Shown here: in pieces, positions 56,618-64,000 of the stretch
Position numbering within the stretch: position 1 is the stretch's first letter
How the letters are laid out: each line of letters opens with the position of its first letter
NCBI RefSeq assembly: GCF_000715075.1
Contig: NC_134082.1
Location: forward strand, 190,949,948-191,013,947
Length of the DNA: 64,000 bases
From: Nicotiana tabacum
Taxonomy: Eukaryota; Streptophyta; Magnoliopsida; Solanales; Solanaceae
Direction: 5' to 3'
Translations under genes and position numbers: made by a program
The notes under the pieces: model-generated
The model's input: only the letters and a program-made list of their open reading frames with translations
The model's database searches: none
What the model was told of the DNA's origin: nothing

Positions 56618-57315
56618 TGAGAAATTGACAAAATATTTCCCTTATGTTTGAGTAGGTCTAAGATATAGTCCCTTAATCAAATATACTCTTTTTGAGTAAT
56701 TTTGGTTCTTTAAGTTTGTTAAAAATAACACTTTTGATCCCTGTCAAATATTTAATAAATTCCCTGATAAAATATATTCAAGAAACACCATGAATGTCCC
56801 TTCAAATTCCAAAGACCCCAACATTAAAAACTACCTTCAGAAACCCACAGCTTAAAGTATCGTACTCCCTTCGGTCCGTAATAAATGATTTTTTGGCTTT
56901 TGAAACACACCTTAAACAAAACTAATTCCTAGAAAAAGAAAATATATTTTGACTAAATTATCCTTAATTAAAATTAGCATATTGTTAATTTGACACATTG
57001 AGATTTGAAAACAAGGGCAAAATTTGAAAAAACAAAATTAATTCCTTCTTGATTATGTAAGAAATCACTTATTTTGGATCAAAATAAAAAGATAAAAGAA
57101 TTACTTATTATGGACCGAAAAGAGTATCAGACACCATGAAAAAAGTGTAACAGAAATTGAACCTCCAAATATGAGTTCCCATTAATTTTTGTTGGTTAGC
57201 AGTTTCTGTTAAAAAATAGAATTTATTAAATACTTGACGGATATCCAAAGTGCCAAAATTGCGATACTACTCGAGCGTACCCTAAGCATAAGGGACCATT
57301 CTCGTCATTTTCTCA
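56618..57315. mobile_element. TIR element (~700 bp) hosting a nested Stowaway-like MITE
   Basis: The left end tgagaaattgacaaaatatt and the reversed right end tgagaaaatgacgagaatgg continue into 'cccttatg-tt' on both sides, an imperfect inverted repeat of about 40 bp. I see no coding sequence and no clear target duplication. It begins about 560 bp upstream of the EF-hand gene start. Confidence 0.6.
56865..57124. mobile_element. Stowaway-like MITE (260 bp)
   Basis: The ends ctcccttcggtccgtaataa and, reversed, ctcttttcggtccataataa are flanked by TA on both sides (56863-56864, 57125-57126). It sits inside the larger TIR element. Confidence 0.75.
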
Positions 57316-58329
57316 AAAAATATTTTTTCAAACTTTTTTATTTTGAATTCCGTGTATAACTTTGAGATTTATTTTTAGAAATTTAAATATTGAAATATAT
57401 TACGTAAAATTGTTGTCGATCAAAATTATTTATCGTTAACAATATTTAAAATCTAAAAACTGTTCAACGTTCTCACATAGAGTACTGTTATTCCTTTTGG
57501 AAGGAAGGAGTACTTTTTCTCAGTTCAAGGATTATGGTAGAAAAGTTGTAGGTAATTGAGAGTTTCCATCTTTCTTACCGGTAGTACCGGTAGCACGCAT
57601 ATATATCTCTACTTTTCACATTTATATTACAGCATGTTGTTTAATTGGTTTCAGCTATCGTACTCTCCTGTGGTTACTAATTTGGCAATACTTATTCTTT
57701 TCTTCCCCTCCCCCTCCCCTTCCCCCCCTCCCTTTATTTCTTTTCTTCTTCTTTTTCTTCATTTGCTTCTTTTTATTCTTTTCTGTATCGACCTGACTGT
57801 TTGTTTTGAGTATTTTAGTCTCGTTCTCCTATTTATTGCCTCTTTTATGTTATATTGTGGTTATGTGACATGCCGGGGTGGTTACTTTTGGTTTCGGGTG
57901 AATTTCAGAGTGAAAAGAGTACACTTAGTCCTTAAGTTGGAAGTTGAAGTTGAAAGAGTTATCAGGAGTTTGATTTTTATGTAGACGACTCCGGAATGGA
58001 GTTTTGACAGTTCCGACAGCTACGTATGATAGTTTTGGACTTGGGAGCGTGTCTGGATATTGATTTGAAGGTCCGTAGGTCGTTTCGGCTTGAATTGACT
58101 AAAGTTAAAAAGTTGAAAGATTGGAACGTTGAGAAGTTTGACCGGAAATTGACTAAAATATCAGGGTCAGATTTCAATTCTGGAAGTTGGAATAGGTTTG
58201 TTGTGTGATTTATGACTTGTGTGCAAAATTTGAGGTCAAACGGAGTTGTTTTGGTATAAATCATCATTAGTTTTGGAAATGCTACACCTGCTGATGCGCA
58301 TCTGCGCCCAGGTGTCCGCACGCTTTCGC

Positions 58330-58605
58330 CAATTCAAGTTAAAACGACTTGCGAACCTTCAAATTAATATCCGGATATGCTCCCAAGTGCAAAATCACCA
58401 TACGGAGCTATCATTACCGTCAAAACTCTATTCCGGAGTCGTCTACATAAAAGTCAAACTCTAAAAAATTCTTTCAACTTAAGCTTCCAACTTAAGGACT
58501 AAGTGTCCCATTTCACTCTACAACTCACCCGAAATCAAAACCAACCATCCCGGCAAGTCATATAACCACAATATAACATAGATGAGTTAATAAATAGGGG
58601 AACTG
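58330..58605 (-). repeat. Inverted LTR fragment forming a long inverted repeat with 57828-58020
   Basis: On the minus strand it reads tatgttatattgtggttata, then ttgccgggatggttggtttt, then gggacacttagtccttaagt and gtagacgactccggaatag. The plus-strand copy is 57846-57995, about 400 bp away. Arms are roughly 180-200 bp at about 80% identity by eye. Confidence 0.65.
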
Positions 58606-58842
58606 GGCTAAAACGCGGGTAGCTATTTTGAGAAAATAATTTTCAAAACTAAATATAAGGCTCCCACAATGATACAAGGAAAGATTGTGATTTGATTTGT
58701 GAAATGAAACTATGAAGCGGTACCTTGGTAGTGATTCTTGTTGATACCTTTCATTTACATCACTTATGTTTCCTTTGCATTATTTTCTTGGCATTATTAT
58801 TCTGTGTTTCTTCCATGATGTCTTAATTGCCTTAGTTTCAGT

Positions 58843-59037
58843 TAGGGGCGGCTTCAATGTGGTAGTACAGATTCAATTGAACCCATAACTTTTGGATACG
58901 AAATAAAAATTTATGCATAAAAATTCATTAAAATTGCAAAAATAATAGAACCCATAACTTTAAAAATATAATGGGTTTAATGTTAATTTTTTTTTTTAAA
59001 TTGAACCCATAAAGTTTAAATCCAGAATCCGCCTCTG
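58843..59037. mobile_element. Small hAT-like MITE (195 bp)
   Basis: Ends taggggcggcttc and, reversed, cagaggcggattc. The flanks gtttcagt (58835-58842) and gtctcact (59038-59045) match at 6 of 8 positions. The interior repeats 'attgaacccataa'. Confidence 0.55.
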
Positions 59038-59637
59038 GTCTCACTGTAGCTATTCTTGTTATATTTCTTCCTTGTATCATTTCCCTTGTTTTTATTATCA
59101 TACTATGCTACAACTGTTCGGTTTCTTTATTTATACCAGTAGGTGTTTTGACCCGACCTCGTCACTAATCTACCGAGGTTAGACTTGATACTTACTGGGT
59201 ACCATTGTGGTGTATTAATACTACGCTTTTGCATTTTTTTTGTGCAGATCCAAGTATATCATACCAACCTAGGTATCAGTGAGTTGCGCTTGGACCGGAG
59301 ACTTTAAAGTAGATCTGCTAGCGTTCGTAGGCCTCGGAGTCACCCTCTATCTAGTTCTGCTTCATTCTCTTTTCTTTTAGATACTGTTGTATAATGACGT
59401 TCAGTATACTTGTGTAGAGCTTGTGACTCGGTATCACCAGATTTTGAGAGTTATGTTCAATTGTGTTGCAGAGTCCTTTTTAAGATAGTTATTGGTTAAA
59501 TTGAAAGTTTTATTACTATTTCAGTTAAATTCTTCATGCATCCTAGGCTTACTTAGTATTAAAGACTTGGTGCAATCACGTCGTCCTACGGAGGGAGATT
59601 GAGGTCGTGACATTTCCTTCTTCTCTTCCTCCCTATC

Positions 59638-59765
59638 TTTTTGAGCCGAAGGTCTAATGGAAACAACTTCTCTACCTGCATTAGATAGGGGTAAGGTCCG
59701 CGTATACACTGCCTTCCCGAGAACGTATAGGAATATATTGGTTATGTTCTTGTCGTGTGTTTAAT
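59638..59765 (+). mobile_element. TS-type SINE, 3' part
   Basis: ttgagccgaaggtctaatgg, acaacttctctacctgc and ggggtaaggtccgcgtatac follow the order of the tobacco TS SINE body. The promoter part is missing. It directly adjoins the LTR end at 59612. Confidence 0.65.
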
Positions 59766-60317
59766 CTAACGAAAATGCCTAATTCACCTATATGATTGAG
59801 GGATGATATTGGACAATTGATTCGTGTTATGTTGTTGTTCCAAATATAAATTTAGAACTTCTTTTTAATTATCAAGTTAGCTAATGGCTATGTAATATTG
59901 AGATTGCTTATGAAAGAACAACATATAAAACTTTACATTAAGCTGACTTCTTCTCTCTTTTTTCCTTTTCTTTTAATTTGTTTTATTCAAGAAAGTTTAC
60001 TACCTATAAAGCAACCCATTATTGCCAGCGAAATCCCAAATCAATGATATGTTAATTGCCAAGCTAAGTGAGTTGCAATTAATTGAGTGCGCAACTCTGA
60101 AGCCCAAAGCATGCTCTACATTTTTGCAGCAAGATGTGGCTCCTGATTGATTGCCTAAGCCATAATATATTTTCCTTTTATTTTTTTAATTGTTTTTGAC
60201 ATTCTTCTCTAGTTATTGCTCATTGATTCTTTCAAAATAATTCTTTTCCCAATTAGCACAATGTAATGGGTTACAAACCGCAAGGCACACAATATTTATA
60301 GACGCCTTGGTTTTGGT

Positions 60318-60500
60318 TTCTACCCGGTGTTCGGTACCTCCATTGAAGCCCGACTATATTCGGATTCACGCCGCGTAGGACCCCATTCGGGGGGAAGCGC
60401 TCCCTACCAAGGATATTTCCATACCCACAGCTCGAACCCGAGACCTCTGGTTAAGAAAAAAGCAGTCTCATTAACTACACCACATCCTTTGGTGGCATAT
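60318..60500 (-). mobile_element. tRNA-derived SINE with recognisable box A and box B
   Basis: On the minus strand: ggtgtagttaatgagactgc (box A region), ggtctcgggttcgagctgtg (box B, near consensus), then ggtagggagcgcttccc, cgaatggggtcctacgcggc and gaatccgaatatagtcggg. 59766-60317 and 60501-61100 hold no supported gene. Confidence 0.75.
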
Positions 60501-61109
60501 AGACGTCTAACATTGTATCTGAACTTACCATTCCATTATTCGTTAGAGAAGTATAAAATAAGATACAAGGCTTTCTACATAAAGGGAGTTAGTTGCACTC
60601 AAGGGTATGACCTAACCATCAATGAAGTGGATGAAATCTTGCAGTTCAGGGTTCAAATTCTATTAGAGATGAAAAAACACTAAATAGTTATTGGCAGGAG
60701 ATAGCAAGTATCGGTTTCTACATAAAGGGCGGGGGAGCCTCCAATTGTTATATTTCTCAAGGTTTTTAATTATTTGGTTGCTAAATATTATGTATGGATA
60801 CATAGAAAATAAATATTGTAGTACATATTTTGTGGAACCAGTCCAGTGACTTGGCTCCTAGTAGGTCCTGAACATAGAAAAAGTTAAAAAAGGGGGAGTG
60901 AAACAGACTATATTTCGCATCATTAACAAATAGACAGTACATGCTATATCCATTTCTTTCATCTTAATTTTGAATAGTTTTCCCGATCTCTTTTTCTTCA
61001 ATAAAAGGCTTTACAAGCAGAAGACGTATCGCCAGGGTAAATGCCATCCCAAAAAAACAAAAAGCAAAAACTTTAAAGCTATGACTTGGCTTGATCCTAC
61101 TAAATGAGT

Positions 61110-61445
61110 ATTGAGTGTACAAAGAAAACTAATAACCGTATCAAATCAAAAATTCGAGCCAAACCCGAAAAGAAAACTTCGATGAGGTTTGGTTTAATTT
61201 GTTTTGTTATTGGAAAAAAAATCCGATCATAATTGGTTTGGTTGGTTTTAACTAAAAAAAAGTCAAACCGAAACAAAACCAACCCGATAGTATATTTATA
61301 TAAATTTTAAAAATATTTTATACATATAAATATTTATTGTAATATAATTTATAAATATTTTATAAACTTTTTCATAGTTCTCTCTTTTAATAAATGATAA
61401 CATAAGGGAAAATGATATTGTATAGTCGCTCTCAAAATAATAGTC

Positions 61446-61517
<72 letters not shown>

Positions 61518-62221
61518 TTCTTAATTTTCGAATATAAATAATTTTTGGCGCGTGCTAAAAGTAGTGATACCCGTTTAATGTATTATTTCAAACTTGGACT
61601 TAACATTTTTGAATGGTCCAATAAGTTTTATAGCCCATAATGGTAGTAACTCAAATAAAGTTCAAATCAATACTAATGCTAACAAAATAAATTCAATTCA
61701 ACACTAGAAATGACACTTGTGTTACGTTGGATATCTATTTTTAGTTTTGCATTGGTTTATAATGAAAATGCATAACTTAGTTTATCTTTTTCTTTAGTGC
61801 TTAGTCATGTAATAATATTACTTATCAGATTTACTTATTATTGCATGACTTATATAGTACTTTTAGATTATGTTTTTTTTATTATGGCTTATTAATTATC
61901 AATATTTATGTTATGCGTTTTTATTATCTTTGTTATTGAATATTTTAGTACAATGATATAAATCTCATATTATTGTGTTATTTTCTTGAAAAATACATTA
62001 TATAGTTGTATCCTATTAGGATTAAAATATTTGGAGTACAAGTTACATATTTTGTGCTATGAAGACTTTATCAGGAAAAAAAACGAAAAACTCGAGAAAA
62101 ACTAAAATTGAAAACACGACTTTATTGGTTTAATTTGGTTTATAGATTTAAAAATCTGACACTATTAATTTGGTTTGGTGATTAAAAAATCCAAATTAAC
62201 CCTATCCATGAATACCCCTAA
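61110..62221. mobile_element. Degenerate MITE-like block related to the hAT MITE at 53430
   Basis: The right end, reversed, reads taggggtattcatggatagg with an 'aaccaaatt' interior like the 53430 element. The left end is unclear (gagtgtacaaagaaaac near 61115). Interior is AT-rich with no gene. Borders are uncertain. Confidence 0.35.
61448..61515. repeat. (AT)n microsatellite
   Basis: About 68 bp of uninterrupted AT dinucleotides. Confidence 0.95.
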
Positions 62222-62704
62222 TAAATTCCTTCTAAGTCAATGAACTTTTTGGAAGCATTGGCCCCATCACGTTAATTGGAGCCTCGAATGTAACGAGGAA
62301 AATAACTAAGGAATAAAGATGTAGTCTGGGGACCATATTAACGAAGGTGATCATCGGGACTCTGGAGTAGCAAATTTCAAGTCGGCTTTTTCGTGAGTGA
62401 TATGTGATTACTGATGATTGGTTAAATCATGAGGAGATATTTCCTTTCCTTTTTTATTTTTTTTTAGCCGAGATTCTATCAAAAATAATATTTTTACCTT
62501 TTCTTTGTCCTTCTAGGTAGATAAGTAGTGACGAATCCAGAATTTGAATTTTATGGATAAATATCGTAATTTCAAATTAATATATAATAATAACTGGATT
62601 CACGATTACATATTTATAAATATTCAGTGGATTTCTTAATAGAAATACAATGTTTTGCAAAAATTACTGAATTCCTGAGAACCTAGTAACAAAACTCTAG
62701 ATCT

Positions 62705-62777
62705 CCCACTGGGGTAAGGTCGTCATATACTCTATTCTCTTCAAACGCCACTTGTAGAAGAATTATTGTTGTTGTAA
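62705..62777 (+). mobile_element. TS-type SINE 3' tail
   Basis: ggggtaaggtcgtcatatac and gccacttgtagaagaattat are followed by tgttgttg, the TTG-repeat tail of TS SINEs. Only the tail is recognisable. 62222-62704 and 62778-63080 hold no supported gene. Confidence 0.55.
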
Positions 62778-63086
62778 GGAATGAGAGATTCAAAATAAGA
62801 ATAACTACACGGATCCGCTACATGCTAATAAAAACACTATTGGTACAATGTACAAATTCTTTATAGTATTATTTATGAATGAAGGTGACACAAAGGCAGA
62901 AGTCCTATTGAAAAGGCTGTTATATTACTAGTGAAGTTGACACACGGGAAGCTTCCTACCCATGTTATATTGTGGTGCCGAGAATATGTTGACAATCTAA
63001 TTCTAGTTTAGGATGGCTCAATCAGATATGCTGTTTCTACTTATTTTGTGAATTGGATTCACATTGAGAGACTATACTTGTTGACA

Positions 63087-63098
63087 TTTATATATAGC
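63087..63098 (+). promoter_or_regulatory. Putative TATA box of the receptor-kinase gene
   Basis: tttatatatagc lies about 280 nt before the ATG at 63374. It is the clearest TATA sequence in the upstream region. Confidence 0.4.
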
Positions 63099-63373
63099 AT
63101 GGAAGTTTCCATACCGTTGATTTTGTTTGGTAACCCTTCCTGAGCTAATTGTCAATTACTAATAATCATAGTGTAGAAATCCAACTTGACGGCTCAACAA
63201 ATGCATCTGATCCAGATCAACAGCTGATAAAGACGAAATTTATACAGTCAAACATACTGTAGAGAAGCAGTGTGAGAAAAATATCAAGAAAACGCTGCAA
63301 CTATAGGAACATCCATTTCAGCTTATATTCAATTAATTCTCATGCAAATTGGCAGAATAAAACATCATAAGCA

Positions 63374-64000
63374 ATGAAATTAAGCACTAGAAAGATACTT
63401 CTATTTCGAGTTGTTCTTGTTCTGGTTTTTTACATAGCAAATGCTTCAGACACCATTAGCACCAATAAATCCCTGCAAGATTCAGAAACTTTAGTCTCCA
63501 ATGACAAAAGATTCATATTTGGGTTCTTTAGTCCAGAAAATTCAACGAATCGGTATGTTGGTATTATGTTTAATATCCAATCATCAACTGTTGTATGGGT
63601 AGCCAACAGAGACAACCCTTTACAAGATTCTAGTGGAAGTGTTACAATATCAGAAGACGGAAATCTTGTAATCTTGAATGCACAGAAGAAAAGTATATGG
63701 TCATCCAATATTTCAACAGCTGTGAGAAATTCTACTGCCCAGCTCTTGGATAATGGGAACTTAGAATTGAAAGACAGCTCCAGTGGGATGGTCCTCTGGG
63801 AAAGTTTCCGCGATCCTTCAGATTCCTTCTTGCAGTATATGAAAATTGGCGTCGATAAGAGTACTAACACAACAAATCTGCTGAAATCATGGAAAAGTCC
63901 TTCGGATCCATCTGCTGGGAGTTTCTCAGCTGGTATTCAACCTGAAACGGTTCCCCAGATTTACATATGGAAAAATGGGAGACTCCCTCATTGGCGTAGC
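63374..64000 (+). CDS. G-type lectin S-receptor-like serine/threonine kinase, N-terminal part
   Basis: ATG at 63374 opens a frame that stays open to the window end (209 codons), so the gene is truncated by the edge and not by mutation. A signal peptide is clear: basic start MKLSTRK, hydrophobic core ILLFRVVLVLVFYIA, likely cleavage near residue 25. The bulb-type (mannose-binding) lectin domain spans about 27-150 with YVGIMFN (61-67), WVANRDNPL (75-83), DGNLVIL (95-101) and LLDNGNLEL (124-132). LWESFRDPSDSFL (141-153) and SWKSPSDPSAGSFSAG (172-187) start the S-locus glycoprotein region. N-glycosylation sequons occur at N56, N112, N119 and N165. Family members are plasma-membrane receptors with a PAN/apple domain, one membrane helix and a cytosolic kinase, expected beyond the edge. 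The start resembles the At1g11330 group; subfamily is tentative. Confidence 0.9.
   Translation, partial: MKLSTRKILLFRVVLVLVFYIANASDTISTNKSLQDSETLVSNDKRFIFGFFSPENSTNRYVGIMFNIQSSTVVWVANRDNPLQDSSGSVTISEDGNLVILNAQKKSIWSSNISTAVRNSTAQLLDNGNLELKDSSSGMVLWESFRDPSDSFLQYMKIGVDKSTNTTNLLKSWKSPSDPSAGSFSAGIQPETVPQIYIWKNGRLPHWRS

Larger units (their letters stand above)
57784..59612 (+). repeat. Gypsy LTR-like block (possible solo LTR, ~1.8 kb), rearranged
   Basis: It starts tgtatcgacctgactg, homologous to the gypsy-1 LTR start, and ends gattgaggtcgtgaca, matching the gypsy LTR 3' end type. No internal genes follow, so it is either a solo LTR or a remnant. The flanking 5-mers ttttc and tttcc are similar but not identical. 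An inverted LTR fragment (58330-58605) and a small MITE (58843-59037) lie inside. 57316-57783 holds no supported gene. Confidence 0.55.

Noticed and set aside
57556..57984. 142-codon frame rich in Leu/Phe
   Set aside because: It spans a CT-rich run and the start of an LTR; no family resemblance.
60327..60683. 118-codon plus-strand frame
   Set aside because: Its first half is the antisense of a tRNA-derived SINE; the rest has no recognisable domain.
63430..63870. Minus-strand frame at the right edge
   Set aside because: Shadow of the receptor-kinase frame, which has signal peptide and lectin motifs.

Overview
The window is plant nuclear DNA, most consistent with Solanaceae (Nicotiana-like). 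The evidence is large Tat/Ogre-type Ty3-gypsy retrotransposons, Del/Tekay-like gypsy elements with initiator-Met primer sites, TS-type SINE fragments, hAT and Stowaway MITEs, a nuclear copy of plastid ndhB, and plant genes (a KIC/PBP1-like EF-hand protein and a G-type lectin S-receptor kinase). About three quarters of the window is nested retrotransposon.

Layout. 1-21466 is Ogre-1 (+ strand): a 5' LTR cut by the window edge, primer site, leader, ORF1, gag, protease, a short intron, RT/RNase H, second RNase H/integrase, a repeat-rich 3' UTR and a full 3' LTR. It lies in the integrase region of gypsy-1 (- strand, 21467-29004). 29010-43806 is Ogre-2 (+ strand). It has both LTRs and a perfect 5-bp target duplication (gaatc), but it has lost ORF1, most of the protease and nearly all of RT-RNase H-integrase. 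Its target lies exactly between the gypsy-1 LTR and the gag of gypsy-2 (- strand, 43812-47923). Gypsy-2 itself interrupts a copia element, whose RT/RNase H tail and 3' LTR are at 47924-49030. The implied order is copia, then gypsy-2, then gypsy-1, then the two Ogres. Each Ogre shows roughly 1% difference between its LTRs by eye.

49031-64000 is a gene-bearing flank with smaller elements: a hairpin-forming tandem repeat with a small membrane-protein ORF, an ndhB insertion with a local inversion, a hAT MITE with an 8-bp duplication, SINEs, Stowaway-like MITEs, the intronless EF-hand gene (55712-56056, -), a gypsy LTR-like block containing an inverted LTR fragment, and the first 209 codons of a receptor kinase that runs off the right edge.

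The most interesting signal is a recurrent structured RNA element of about 55-70 nt in both Ogres: seven copies in four sequence classes. Each copy has an outer stem, an inner hairpin, a downstream hairpin (weak in one copy) and a long-range pairing that crosses the outer stem. Helix sequences differ between classes but complementarity is kept. The strand order is that of the HDV-type nested pseudoknot. Copies sit just before gag, just after integrase and before the polypurine tract, and they persist in the coding-deleted Ogre-2.
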